Below are positions 1 to 14,000 of a stretch of DNA of 64,000 nucleotides, one piece after another. How positions within the stretch are numbered: position 1 is the first letter of the stretch; every line of letters starts with the position of its first letter. The translations under genes and the position numbers were made by a program. Source of the stretch: Xiphias gladius (Eukaryota > Chordata > Actinopteri > Istiophoriformes > Xiphiidae); the NCBI RefSeq assembly GCF_016859285.1, contig NC_053415.1, positions 21,603,001 to 21,667,000 on the forward strand, read 5' to 3'. The notes under the pieces are model-generated. The model ran no database searches. It was given only the letters and a program-made list of their open reading frames with translations, and was not told the DNA's origin.

Positions 1-282
1 CCTCAGCGTGGCTCGGATCACTTTGGAGAGAGACACACTGAGGGCCCGGGGCCCCTGCAGGAGCTCTGCAGATCTGAAGGGTTTCCAGTGGAACTTGACT
101 TCCAGCTGAGCCAGAGACAGCAGCTCCACAGGCTGCAGGACAGACATGTTGAAGAAAAGCTGCTTCTCCAGACAGGCCTGACAGCCGCTGCTCCACCCAG
201 ACACCATCCTGCCTGCAAAACATCAGCAGGGAGACCGGATTTTTAGCACGAACTTTACTTTCTTTCGGGGGTTTATTTAGGC

Positions 283-351
<69 letters not shown>

Positions 352-1358
352 ACACGCTTTTGTATCCACTTTTAAAAAAAACAAAACAAATTATTAAGGT
401 TTCTTGTGTTTTGGCAGTTTGCTCTATCATGTTCCTGAGTAACACTTTGATCTATAAATAATAGTGTATATTCTGGCTCATACCATAGTGCTGAGGCTTG
501 CAGGCTGCGATAAGGCCTGTTGCACTTTTCCAGTTTAAAAGTTGTTATATTTGTGCTAGAGTCCTAAACCCATTTGGCCATTGGCCCAGCGGAAAGGAAT
601 ATTTGTGCAATGCGAGTAACTGAGAATTACTAAGTCTATCCAAAAACTCAAAGAGCAATTTACTACTTTCTTTAAGCCCATCTGTCTAATTCATTTTAAA
701 ACTGTGTCCTCTCAGTAAATGCAAAACCGTGGACTCTTACATGCAAACGAGAATTTCTAACTGAAGCTCAGACGGTTGCCATGTCACGATCTACCAGTGG
801 AACAGCAAACGACATTTGCTAAGTCTGGTTTTATCCAAATAAATTAATTGCACTTATTAAGACATGAACGTATGCTGCTTTTAAATACAGCATCTTCAAA
901 AAAAAAAAATCTATGAAATTTATTGGATTTCTGACTTTATTCTCAAATCTTCATCAGTGTCTGGATCCATCCACACCTTTTCAAAACACATCAGAATACC
1001 ATAGACTCAACTTCACATAAGAACCTGTCTAATTGCTGGACTCCTGAGCATACCGGGCCCTTAAATGAATTGCCATTATACCTTGGTCTTGCACGTATCG
1101 GATGATGTTGCCGCGGACCCCGTACTCTGACACCGTGCAGGGGTCGCTTTCCTGGCTCTGAATGCTCTCCGACCTCCGGAACATCCTCCAGAGCGCGGAG
1201 GGGACGTGGCGCCGGGTCTGGTGGATCCCCGCGGGCCGGGGCCGCCCGGAGAGCCCGAGGGAGCTGAGCAGGAGCCGCTCCTGGCTCTTCATCTCCTCCA
1301 CGTGGGAGAGGTCACACCCGCGGAGGAGGCAGGCCGCAAGCAGCAGCAGGGCAGTCAT
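1..1358 (-). CDS. gdf3: Vg1/GDF3-type TGF-beta ligand, 5' part (signal peptide and partial propeptide), truncated by window edge
   Basis: Two exons are visible: 1358-1082 and 212-1, the second running off the window. The start at 1358 is chosen because it begins a hydrophobic signal peptide (MTALLLLAACLL) and has A at -3; upstream in-frame codons encode nothing signal-like. Exon 1 ends in phase 1 at a GT donor (CAAG/GTATAATG) and exon 2 follows a TTTTGCAG acceptor, giving 163 continuous residues. Propeptide landmarks of the Vg1/GDF1/GDF3 group are present: KSQERLLLSSLGL, RPRP, HVPSALWRMFRR, DPCTVSEYGVRGNIIR, then CLEKQLFFNMSVL. Members of this group are secreted, are cleaved by proprotein convertase and act with Nodal in mesendoderm and left-right patterning. 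The cleavage site and cystine-knot ligand lie beyond position 1 and cannot be checked. GDF1 versus GDF3 cannot be decided from the prodomain alone. Confidence 0.8.
284..348. repeat. (CA)n microsatellite
   Basis: An uninterrupted CA dinucleotide tract of about 65 bases lies in the single visible intron of the gdf3-like gene (213-1081). The rest of that intron is AT-rich sequence without a recognisable feature. Confidence 0.97.
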
Positions 1359-1520
1359 GTTGGGCCTCGTTCGGGACTGTACTGAGCTCTGCCGGTCCCG
1401 CAACCCGGAGGGCGCACGACGTTTGCTCAAAGCCGTGAAACCTCCCGCCGTGCAGCTGCATAATTATGTTAATGAGGAGCGGGCAGACAGGCCGGAGATA
1501 ACTTGAGATGGGCGGGAACA
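1359..1520 (-). promoter_or_regulatory. Putative 5' UTR/proximal promoter of the gdf3-like gene
   Basis: This GC-richer block lies directly upstream of the start codon. On the minus strand it has an E-box (CAGCTG) beside an AT-rich POU-like motif (TAATTATGCA, with ATTAA next to it), within about 100 bases of the ATG. No convincing TATA box is seen. A role is inferred from position only. Confidence 0.3.
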
Positions 1521-4500
1521 GGCAGAGGTTGATCTCAGGTCAGGTTGTCAGGACGAACGGCGAGGTTCCTGACCCGAACTACAAAAAACCGCCTGCAAAA
1601 ACTGACATGGAGTTTCTCCATTTTCACAGTGCTGAGTAACTGTTTCATATATATAAAGGGTTATTCTGATGTATCCTAAACTCTCTCTCTTCCTTTCATT
1701 TGGTGTGTTCGTGTTCAGCCCCTCTGCTCTATAACGTCCCAAATGTCCCTCTTTACAAGGCCCAAATAAATGTGAGGGTTGTTCACCAAAACCCGAGAGC
1801 TTGACTTATAGATGAAAGAATGGTTAAAAGTTCAGTTCAGCCAAATAGCAATACATAGATTCATTAATTATATAAAATAAAATAAAAAACTAGCACTTTA
1901 TGTTTGAGATATTTGCCCACTACCCAACAGTAGACATTTTCCATTTCTGGTGCTCAAAACAACAAATATTACGTTAAAAAACGTCGAAAGCGGCAGCTAT
2001 ACTGGGGGGGGGGCTACAGTCTAACAGAGCAATAGTCCCAACGTCAGGGTGTGAACAACAGTTGGTGGCATTGCATTGAAAAGCCAGGAGATACCGGCGT
2101 CGTTGGGATTCATCCTCTACACACCGCAAACATCTGTCCCCGTCCGTGGGCCAACTGGATGTTTTCAGCAATTTCAGCCGCTCATTGGAACTGAACAGCA
2201 AAGACGCGCAAGTTTATCCGGAAGTATTTCAGCTGGAGCGGTTTTGTTTGCAGTGTGATGGAAACCTCGGGGTCAAGACCGGGGAGGTTCTTCCAGCGGC
2301 TTCGTGTGCCCCTGCAGTGAGTCCGTTCTACCATCTAGTGTCCATTGGAGGTACCTACTTGCAGAACTCAAATGAGGGTCTAGTTTGTTTTACATGATAC
2401 ATTTAACTAAAGCAGTGGTTCCCGACATTTTCGGCCTCTCTGTGGACCCCCCCAAAAAAAAAAACAGTGATGTTTGCGATTCCTCGTCACGGTTTCTGGC
2501 CTCAGTGTGGAAATGAACAAGGACTGAGTTTTCCCTCTCAGACTGAACTCACGGGAGCAGTTATTGAAGGCCTGAAGTGGTGAAAAGTATTCCCAAGAAA
2601 AAAGCAACAATGAGAGAACAACAAATAACTATATGCTTTATCCCTTTAATCATCCTGGGACCCTCCTTGGGGGGGGGGGTAAACCCTAGACTGGGAGTCA
2701 GACCAATGTTTGGACTGTTCCCTTAACAAAACCAAAAAAAAGGGGTTAAACTGATTCCTTTTATCTGTTTAGTATTTATGATAAACCATGATAGAAAACT
2801 TTCTTTTTATTGTTCAATTTCTGGCATGAAGATTTTACAACTGATCTTTTCACTGAACCTCCAGAGATATTTGGTTCTGGCTCTGCTCAGTCTACAGACG
2901 TAATAACTGATTCTTTTTTTCTATATGTTGTCAGCAATAACTTATTTATTTAAAAAAAAAGTTTTGTTTTTTTTAAAATTCCTTTTCATCTTGTGTGTCT
3001 GTGCTCACAAAGAAATGGCTTTTTCCCAGTTTGATGTGGAGGAAACCCTTTGGGATCAACGACTGTGAGCCAGGCCTCATCATCCAGCATCAGCGCTGGA
3101 CCTCACCAACGCTTTAGTGGCTGAATGGGAGCAAAAAAAAAGAAAATCCCTGCAGCCAGGCCCCGAAGTTCTGTGGAAAGTCTGAAACCAGAAGAGTGGA
3201 GCAGCAGAGTAATGCTCATAGTTTTGCAATGAGATGTTTAACACTTCTTGTGCTAAGAGATCTCCATTAGCGATGATGTTATCGCTAACACGCTGCTAGA
3301 AACACCATACGTCAAGTCAGTTCCAATTATTTTTTTTAATATAGTTGGCAATCAAAGATGATTTGATTTTAATCATTATTTACAGATCAGTATGTACAGG
3401 GGTCAAATAGGAGCAGGAGGCTGTAGTTACACTGTGTGCGCATGCGCGCCGGGTGGGGGGGCAGAAGTAGCTGACATTCATCCTCTCAAATAAACGAATG
3501 AATAAATCCGCTAACGACTTATTTCACTCGTCTATTCGACACCTAACGGTATGTGTGCATAGCTCGGAAACTGATTTGGCGACAGACACACTCGCACACA
3601 CACATAAACACCCCTCACGCATACTTTGAATAAATATTCACACACTGTATATGAACAATCCACTTGTAGGTAAGACAATAGATAAGACAGTAATGTGCAC
3701 TGGCTGATCCTTGTTTAAAAGATCACACACACGGGACACACACTCGTACAGACACATACACCATAGACCCTCACACATACACAGAGCTACAGCTGAACAG
3801 ATACACACGACACACCGCTAGATTCAGTCTGAGCCTCTCGTGTCGTCACCGGTTTTATATTTGAGAGTTCTGTGCCGATGTTCGCGTTTGACTCGGAGAA
3901 AACAAGTTGCTGCTTTTAATAAATAGAAAATAAAGTCATTCGATCAATTTAGTGTATTCGTGAAGATATATCCATAATCACCAAAGATTCTTCTATCATG
4001 CCAGTAAAAAAAAACAAAACTCTCCTTGCAGTAAACTTGCGATAACAATGATATTTAGAATACGGTATAAAATATAGTCACGTACATTTTCATTGTTCTC
4101 GTCAAATTCAAAAATTCATATCTCTACTGCGGAGGGGGAGCAACAGTTTTAGATGTTCCCATGCTTTATCGAAACCAAACTTCACAAATCAACATTCTTT
4201 TAGAATTTATCTTAAAAACAAATTATTTGATTTGTGTCGTTTTTGTTTTTTTTTAAAATCAAGAAAAAATAATCTAAAATGTTTCTGTTATTGACTGGGG
4301 TTCTATTCATCCATAGGCGAGGTAAATAAACTTTGGATCTAGTGTTTTATTTATCGACTAACAAGCACCAAAATCTTTTAAAATATAGCCGTCTTAGTTT
4401 AAAATATAGCAGGCCTTCCAGTTTATCAATTTGGAACTCCCTACACTGTTGTTAAGAAATACAAAAAGATGCCAGAGGCATCTCATTTTCACATGACAAC

Positions 4501-5552
4501 TTTACAAGTGTGTAAATGCTGATCATTTCGGGACCAAAGAATGCGAAACATTACCCCAGACTGAGACTAATGACAGTCTGCCTATCTCCTCTATCCTGCT
4601 GATACCAAAAATATTACCTCTAGTGTGGAGAAAGGTTCGATTTTAACCTGTTTTGTTGAGGTGTTTTTCCATTTGTGTGACCCAAACAAAGATGGCAACC
4701 AGAAATGATAGCTGCTTGCTTGTCTGGAGAAAGGGGATATGCCGGGGTCAGATTACACGATATTTTTCCCTCTCAGGAAGGTCACTGTGTCAGATTAGGT
4801 GATTACGAGTCATAAACTCGTGCCGTTACCTGGCACAGACTACACACTGGACTCAGAGCAATTGCAGCTTGCCGCCTTGCACCACTTGAGTGACGTATAT
4901 AGGTGATCCGTAAGCCACCAAGGACCCACTTCACTGGTCCGCCTCACAACAGCAACGTCATCATTCCTTTTTTGCTTAACCATATTTTCATTTGTGTGGG
5001 TCAATGTCAGGCAACACATCGTAGAGGTTATTAAACTCTGTGAGAGAAGGCGCTATCAGGCTGATATTCCTTAGTCTGATCCCAGAATTAAAATACTACT
5101 TCAACGTACACCAGTGGGAACGGTTTCTGCATCGACGGGACAGCAGACCGTGCAAGGATTACAGCTATGTTTCCGAAGACGCGTGTTGTGTGTTAACCTG
5201 CCTGCTTCTGACTTCCATCACGTCTGCGATGGAAACAGCAGCTTATTTAAGCAACTTGAATGTAACCGTGAAGGCGAAAGTCTCAAATATAAAAATGATG
5301 ACTACTTGAGAGGCACAGGAAAAGCACTTACAGCTGGAAACACCCAGTCAAAGTTACAGTACTTGAGTAGTTGATCGAGGCGTACACACATCTAGGGCTT
5401 TGGTGCATCGTGGGACAATCAGGAGTGTTATTCTTCAGTTCAAAAGGAGCACAACAGGCGCGATCTGATTGATCAGTCCATAGATATATTTATATATTTA
5501 TAACTATAAATCCATCCAATGAGCTATGTACAAAGTATGGCAAAGAAAAATC
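1521..5552. other. Spacer between the gdf3-like gene and the trappc10 3' end
   Basis: There is no supported gene here. Reading frames are short and lack family resemblance or splice support. It holds a degenerate hAT-like fragment (2411-2701), a CA-rich stretch at 3581-3800 and several mononucleotide runs. The trappc10 3' UTR may extend into the right side if a distal polyadenylation site is used. Confidence 0.6.
2411..2701. repeat. Degenerate hAT-like non-autonomous element (tentative)
   Basis: The left end reads agcagtggttcccgacattt, a terminal pattern of many teleost hAT-derived repeats. The right end (ggggtaaaccctagactggg) resembles the inverted complement of the usual other end but has several mismatches. 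A related left end (cagtggttccc) occurs at 15774. There is no transposase coding and target duplications were not resolved. Confidence 0.35.
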
Positions 5553-5558
5553 TTTATT
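5553..5558 (-). promoter_or_regulatory. Candidate polyadenylation signal AATAAA for trappc10
   Basis: The plus strand reads tttatt here, so the gene strand carries AATAAA, about 230 bases downstream of the trappc10 stop codon. It is the first canonical hexamer after the stop that I found. Confidence 0.55.
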
Positions 5559-5786
5559 TAAATTTATCGGCTGTCATTGGCTCTTCACTGTGTGTAGTCC
5601 AGAATGTCTCCAGTGATGTGAATGTTTCATGCTTGGGAGGGGGGAGGGGGTCCATAGCGGCAACCTGCAGCGGTCTTTGACATGGACTCATGGACCCGAT
5701 CTGCCCCAGAGCAAAAGCTCAGCAGAGTCCATCCAGGGCCTGGGTTCAGTCCTATAAGAGGAGGACGAGAGGTGTCGCCACCAGGG

Positions 5787-8700
5787 TCATGTAGCGTTGA
5801 CCTCGATGATGTGGTCGTCGGTGGCGGGCAGCACAAGGACCTGCCGTGCGAGGCTGTGGTTGAACACCTGCCCAGGGCTGAAGGGTTCCAGGCGAGGCAT
5901 GGCCACGCCTTTCTGTTGCTGGTCGCCACTGCCCACGGAGTGGATGCTGCCCCGGCTGCGGATGCTCGCCGTGTCCCCCGGGTCGTCCAGTGTCTTGTCC
6001 AGCAGGGACAGACTGTCGTTCTCCACGCAGCTGTCTGAGGATGGCAACAAACAAAAATAATTATTCCACAGGATGAGAAAGAATTGCATTTTGAGGATGC
6101 TTTGAAGAACAGTCCAACAGGTCAAAGACACAAGCTGTCAGACAGGTTTTAAACAAACCTCCAATTCCACCACATCTATTTGAAAGAGAAAACAAAAAAT
6201 TTAAATTAAAATGTTAAAATTCTGTTAAAATCCAAAACATTCAATATGTCTGTTGGTGTATGTGTGTGTGGAACTGGCTGTGTAATATCACAATCTCCAG
6301 TGTTACTGAAAACATGGTGCTGCTTTGTGAGAGACCGGTGTGATTTTCCACTCCATTACTTAAAACTCCATTTACTTCTCGTATCCGGTTTGTTTACACC
6401 TTGTTAGTGCATCTCAGTAAAACTCCTCCTCTGTAAGTGGCATTCCCACAGCATCTGCAATACCTCCCGCTGCTGTTGGATGTCAACTGTCAGAGATTCA
6501 ATGCTGTACCTGCTCCTTGCATCCCTCTTAAGCGGTTTTCCCTGCTTTTTCTGCTACATAACATCTGGGATGACAGCAAATTCGAAAGGTGTGCATCTGC
6601 TGTTTCCCAGGAAGTTAAAGTCTCCATTCCTTCACAGTGGAATAAAAATCTACAACGATGTGTGGTTTTACATTCAGGGTGTCTTACCAGGGTCTGGCTG
6701 AATGGCCACTGCTGCAGTGTGAGGCAGGTACTTCAGCACTTTAATTCTGGGGAAGGGCAGGTGTCCTGCGAACAGCGGCATCACCTCGATCTGCACCTTG
6801 TGGGTGGCGTTGGCTGTCATAGGCATCGACACCATCCCTGAACTTTTGCCACACACTGCCCAGTTACTGCTGCTGTCAGCCACTGTGGACAGGGACACAC
6901 ACGGACACACACACTGAAGTCACAAAGAAACGATCTTTTGTCTGTTCTTGAGTTGAGGACTCTCCAACAACGACTTAAATATGAACAATTGTAAAATCAT
7001 ATGTAAACTGACATGAAAATAAGTTAATCTGCTAGAAATATCTGGCTGTTGCTAAAAACTTGCCAATCAATTTTGTCTGCAACTTACAATTATTTTTTCA
7101 ATAAATAGTCCATTAGTTAATTGTTTCATTTAACTGATTAATTGCTAAATCTATAATCTAAATCTATAAATCTATACTGACGTAAGAACAAAGGCTTATA
7201 ACCAGAAAAAAAGCTACATCACATGGGCGAAGCCAGAATCTACAAACCTTTGGCATTTTTGGGGGAAAATTTGTTTAAACAGGTAATCATCTATTACAAT
7301 AGTTGATTATTTTATGTTGACTGACTGATCGATTAATCAGCAAACCAATTCAGCCCTAATTTCATTTTCTTTTTAACTCATAATGGTAAAGTATGTTGTT
7401 CTTGGCATTTTAGATAATTCACCTCTGTAACATTTTTTGGAACCATTAGTTGAATATTTTACTGTAATCTTAAGGGTTGCGCATAATGATTCTTTCAATT
7501 ACATATAATGATTATATCACATATAATCATTTGATGTGTAACACAAATTACCAGAGCGATGATGATGATAAAGTGATGTTTTGCAACTAAAATTCGTGTT
7601 TGAAATGATGTAAATCTACATATTACTGGATAAAAAGCTTCATCCATTGATAATTCATTTCTCAGATTTTGTTCATCCATCCTCTCAGAAAACCCAGATG
7701 GTAAGTCATTCTCTAGACATACCTTCATACATGAGCTTGGTGGTTTTGAGACCGTCAGTGTCAGTCCTGCTTTCCTCCGCCATCTCTCCCTCTGCGGGTT
7801 CAGTCAGTCGTGTTATACACACCTCCAGTCCACACAGGAAACCAGAGCGACAGTGTTGTTCACCAGCAGGAGGCAGGATCTCAGCTCTCACACTGTACAA
7901 CGTCTGACAGTATCAAACAGTGATTATTTATGGGGGGGGAAGAGTCTCTGATCGTGGCAAGAATTCTTAGATAAAACTCAAGATGTACATGTTCGGTTTC
8001 CCTTTTAGTGCAAAGGGCCAAACATAAATCTTTAGGTGGACTTACTGTCACTCTCTCAAGCTGGAACTGATAGTGGAAGGGTTTGAAGGCAGAGACGTCC
8101 TGTTTAATTGGAGAGAAGCTGGCGCAGAAAACACACTGGAGACAGGAAGGCAGGTCATCCTTCCACCTCACCTCCCACAAGCAGAACACACTGTGCTTAC
8201 TGCACAAAAGCTACACACACAAAAGAAAAAACAAACAAACAAAAAAAACACACCACATATCAATATGAAAGAATGGTTGTAGTTTGGACATTCTTTAAAA
8301 TAAAATCAGCACAAGAGAGATGTATATATTGACAGCCGGGCAGTGTCCACACTAATGTGGGTGAATGTGAAAATGCTGTTTGTGTAACAAACAGGGCTCT
8401 GTCCACATATTTCAATTTCAATAACCCCACCACCCAAACTTTAACTGAACCAAAAGATCGCCCGCAAACTGTAAATACTCTTCCTCCTGTATAACTGCCG
8501 TAACATGGTAAAAGGGTACGGTTGAAAGATCATTTTTGATAGACATGTGTGTATACTTTGCTTGGTATCTGCACATTAAACCGCTGTTCCGTCTATGCCA
8601 CAAACAGGCGTCCAGGAGGCCCACAGATCAGATATCTGAAGCACCTCAGTTGGCCACTGTAAAGCCTACTTTCCTCCGGATATCCGAGCTCCTCGCCCAA

Positions 8701-11006
8701 CCCTTCTGCTCAGCCCCCGCAAGGAAACTCATTTTGGCTGCTTGTAAACACAATGGTTATTTCTGTCACTACCCAGAGTTCATGACCATAAATTGGGCGG
8801 GTTCCAGTTCGGAACATGGATCAATTGGTAAATCGAGAGCTTCACCTTCCGGCTCAGCTCCCTCTAGATGGAAGGATGAAACTAAGGAAAAAAAGATGAA
8901 TTTGTGTATTTATCTTCATTAGTATGAAGATGTGCTTAGAACCCATCTTTCGTATTTAATATTTCCCCATAATTACCATCAAATATTATAAAATCTATAC
9001 ATTCTTATAGACGCTAAACTGTTTTTTCAAATACTTATTGTTTGTATATTTTTTTGCTCACCTGTTGTGCTTTAGTGTTAAGTGACTGTAGCTCCAGTGA
9101 TGCATGCTGCTTCTCAGTCAGCTTCACTTCTGCCAGCGTGAAGTTCACATCTGACACATTCTGCACGCACACCTGGATGTACTTCCTGTTGGGTCAGATC
9201 AAAGGTGACGGATCAGACAGGTGTAAGAGTAGGCCAGGGATTTTACCTTGGTAAATAACGCTAAGTTATTGTTATAGAAGAAGTTTTGGTTCTGGTATTT
9301 CGAGGACTTTATGTGAAAGAAGAACTTTTCCGTTGATTCCCATGGATAAATACTGTTGGCTAATCAATACAAAATGGCAGCACCTTGTGAACAAGGTTAG
9401 AATTTCAGTGGCATCATGGTTTATCAGATTTTCTTTTTGTGACACATACAAGGACTTTCTATGCGAATGGAGGCTCACCTGTTACCAGCAGAAAGCAGTG
9501 AGTGTTTGGTCTTGAAGGGGATGTAGAAGGTGAGGGCTAGCAGTGTGGAGTAGATTGACCATGGACAGTCGATAGACATCTGTGGAGAAACACAGCAAGA
9601 TTATACTATCAAATCTCTTAAGCTATAATGGTATAAAACAGCTAACTAGCCCACTTACAAGGAGTTAATATTTATCTGATTGATAATGGTTATGCCCCTG
9701 AAGATTTTTGGGATACAACGAATAATTATACTTGTTACCGATTAATCTGCTGATTGTTTTCTTAATTAATCATTTAATCTGTTGGTCAATAAAACATCAG
9801 AAAACTGCCAAAAAAAAAGAAAAAGCCTGTTACAATACAGTAGAGCCCAAACTGACTTAATCAAATGTCTTGTTTTGTCCAACCAACAGTTCCGAATACA
9901 AAAATATTGAATTTACTTTAATGTAAGACAAAGAAAAACAGCAAATCCTCACATTTGAGAACCTAGAATTATCACATTTTTGGCTTTTTACTTGAAAAAT
10001 CACTTGAACGATGAATTGATTTTCAATGTCAAATGCCTCCATCACCATCTCTCCCACATAAATTGAAACTCATCTCAACAGAAAACTGTGTCTGTGTGTG
10101 GGCCTCACCCTCTGGTCGATGGCAATCATGGGCGTGTCAGGATGACTGTAGCTGCGTGGTCGATGGCGGACCTCACCGTTGGTCAGCCTCTCATTGGCGG
10201 GCCGCTCGGACCCAGACGGGATGATGCACAAAACCTCCAGCTGGAACTCCAGAGTGTGGTAGGGAGGGGTCTGGGGCAAGCTGATGCTGGTCACCTTCTC
10301 AGACGACTGAATGGAGAGGACACTTTCACCCACCAACTCTGAGCCCAGGAAGGGGACAGAAAAGGAAGTCAATTTTAAAGATTGATATGTGTCCGTTAGT
10401 GTGTTTACAGGCATGCAAATACCTGGCTTTGGTCAGCTTTCTGCAAGAACCTAATTTTATAAACATTATGTACACAAGAAACATGGCTGCATTGGGGTGA
10501 TTAACAGAAAGCTAGTTAACAAAGGTAGATTTATGCCGCAGAAACCTGATTTCTTGACCATGTAAATGCATAATCTGATTTCAAACATGGTTTTTACCTG
10601 CGGTCAATGTGCGCAAGAAAGAATTCAAACAGGGAAAGAATGACAGCAGTGAGATGGATTGCCAGGAAAAACCACTACTCTGATATTACAATTAAATCTA
10701 AAGTTCAACTAAAACCAAAACTGAAACAATTAAGTGAGAGAAAAAAGATAATCTCTTTAAATTAATGAATTTTCTTGGATTGAAAGAGAGCCTTCAAAAT
10801 GTGAGCTGACCAGCAGTAGGGTCGCTGATGCGGGCGGTGCAGCTGGTGGAGGGAAGGATGGGCATGGTGTCTGTGTTGCTGAGCTGCAGAGCATCTCCTT
10901 TCTTCACAGCGTAGTGACCCGTCAACAGAGTGAACTTAACCATTTGAGGCAGACCGGCTAAGAGCGGCTCTGAAAACGGAAAAACAACCACAGTGAGCAA
11001 AGCCCC

Positions 11007-11065
<59 letters not shown>

Positions 11066-14000
11066 CACAGTGGTTTATATATATTCATAAACAAGGTTGT
11101 AAACAGAGCAGTAGACACATTTCTGATGCAAGCTGCATCTCAGATTCATTATGATCAGTAATGCAGAAGCAGAATTGATCACAGCTTGTCATTAAAATAA
11201 AGAATTAGGTTTTAAATCTATTTTTACATCTGAATCTGTAGCTTAATAGTTGGAAATACTGAACTTTTAGCTTCCTCCAACACTAAACCTCACGCATGGT
11301 GAAAAAAGTAGGAACTGCACTCAAATTTTTTTATTCTCCTCATTCAAAAACAAAATTAAAAAATGCAGGTGGAAAATAATCACATTACTTTACCCTCACT
11401 GCTTTTGCAGATGATTATACTGTATCACAGAATTTTACACGAGAGCTGGTTTAGACCAAGCCCTGAATAATTATGTAAATAGAGAATAAAAGCTACTGTA
11501 AGCACACAGTTCTCAAGCCTCAAGAGCAGCATGAATGATAATGAATGATAATGTGACTGTCTCAGATTTTAAGCATTCAGTATCATCCATCATATAAAAA
11601 AAAATCCAGACCTGAGAGAGGCTCCACAGTGAGCTGGGGCTCCTGAGAATACACTTCATAGTGGACCGATGGGTAGATATGAGGCAGCACAAACTGTATC
11701 TGACCCACCGTGGCACAGAGCTGACGCAATGTGTAAGTACCTGGTTGCCCGCTCTACAAAGAAAAACAGAGAAAAGTACAAAGTGACAGCAAACGACAAT
11801 CAACTGGTTCACCATTTCCAAAGGTCATATTTTTATTTATTCATTTAAGGCAGCAACAAAGCGTCTCTTACTGGTGCTGTGAAGATAATGCTGTTGTTCC
11901 CAGGCTCTAATGTTACATCCTGAACTTTCAGCATCTGAGCTCCTTCCTTCATGGCAACAGCAGGAGGGCTGACACAGTTGGGCGTCTCTGGCGGTGAGTT
12001 GCTGTCATGACGACGCATGAGCAGGTGAGTGTTTTTACACACCACTCCTGTAGAGTTGAGAGAATTGTCTGAAGGACTCCTGTCCTGAATCTCGTCCAGT
12101 TCTAAAGAAGGACCTGCGGCCCAGGCAGAGGAGGGACCCACTGACGGGTTTCCCTGGTTAAATTCTACTGTCCCTGGGTTTGTTTGTCTCTGAGCTCCCT
12201 TAGACCTTCCATGAATCCCTCCATGGTCCAGGTCAAAGTGAATGCTAGCAGCTACTTGCTGTATTTTCACCGACACGGGCATCAAACATCTCAGAGTGAG
12301 CTCCACCTGCAGGACAGCTCCAGAGTGCACAGAGGCTGTCGCAGGATGGAACTGTAGCCGTGTGAGCTGAGCAAAAACACCCATGCTGAGATTCACTTTG
12401 TGGGCTGTGGAGGAAGAAAATGAAATTTAATGTTAAGTAAAAGAGGTTGTTAAATTGTCACCATTTTTTAAAATGTGTTTGCAGATTGTTCAATATTTTG
12501 TTAATATTTACCAGTGAGAAATAACTGGTAATTTAATGTGAAGCCTAAGTATTGTTATGATTAACTCCAGTTTAATATACTTTACACAGTTATTTAGATC
12601 AGCAGTTAAACTGTTTTCTGGAAGTAATCACAGACAACAACTACAACCCCTGCAAAACACTGAACATCACACACTGATTATATATATTATATACGGTGGT
12701 CTTTTACTTGTAAAGGTAAACATGTACCAGTAATGAGCCTGATTACTTACAGTGATCTTCAGACTTGGCAGCGAAGGTCAGAATTTCCTGACAAAAGTGC
12801 TTCCTCTCCTCTGTGGTCAGATTCACATCACCGGCCAACAAGGCACTGGTCTGCAGGTAGCTGTGGTGGATTGTAAAGGAAACCAAACACTACGGTGCAT
12901 TGGTGCAAGAACCACCAGCAAATTAACCCTGAATAAAAATATGCCATGATCTTACTGGACTAACTCAAAGCTCAGTGGTAGTATTTTTCATTTTTCAACG
13001 TATTTTTTTCTGATGTAAGTGCCATGAAAAAGTTTATACAATCCATAACTTCATGTGCCACAAATTGTGTTATAAAATGATATTATTTGAATTTTTGTCT
13101 GAAATCAAGGCAGTGATTTCCATTTTACTTAAGCAAGAAAAAAAGTTAATAACATTGAGAGTGTGCAATCATATGATGGATTTATATCTTAATCTTTCAG
13201 TACCATAATAAAAATATATATATATTTTTACTGCGAAGTGTGCAAGTCTTTATCAAATAGCACCTTAACCGTCCACCTATCTTTCTGGTATAAAAACAAA
13301 AGGCATACAGACCAATTTTGCACCCTGGATGACAGTTATTTCCTCTTGTGAGTGACTCTGCACCACTGGAAAGTTGACATATTTGGCCCTTAAATAGCTG
13401 CAGGTGACCCATGTGACACTGCTGCTTTGAAAGATACTCTTCAGTTCTGCCCAGCAGTTTCTGACACTCGGCAATCTGTTTCCTGGTGTGAGTAACGGGG
13501 AGGCTCCACCCCTCTGATACGTATGACTTCAGAGCTTCCTGGAAGAAGGTTTCCGCCCGCTCAGGATCCCCCTTCCTCCTAATAAACACAGAAATTCATC
13601 AACCTGATTTTTTAAATTTGCAGAAAAGAAATAAGACCTGTGCTTGGCAACAAATCATTTTAAAAAGGTATTTAGAAGTAAAATAAATTTAAAAAGACCA
13701 AAGCAAAAGGCAGTCAAAATAGTTATTTACATCATACAGATAGCAGAGGGAAAGTTTTTGCCATAAGATGTCAGGCATCAAAAATATTTTGTTGTTGGAG
13801 CTGTTTAATTTTCAAGCCACTTCCATCTACAGTATGTCTAAACACAGCAAATCCTGAGTCTTCTAAGAAATGTGTTTGAAATGTTACTTTCAACTGCACT
13901 TTTCTGGCTTCACATTTATTGTAAAGCTCTGTCACACCCCCCATACCACATAAGGGTTTTTATTTATTCTTCCTAATCAGACTTCTCCTTAGGACTTTGT

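Noticed and set aside
1162-1506. 114-residue plus-strand frame over the gdf3-like first exon
   Set aside because: Antisense of a GC-rich exon with a clear signal peptide and propeptide on the other strand.
11009-11063. CRISPR-like regular repeats
   Set aside because: All tandem signals in the window are di- or tetranucleotide microsatellites without spacers; this is animal DNA.
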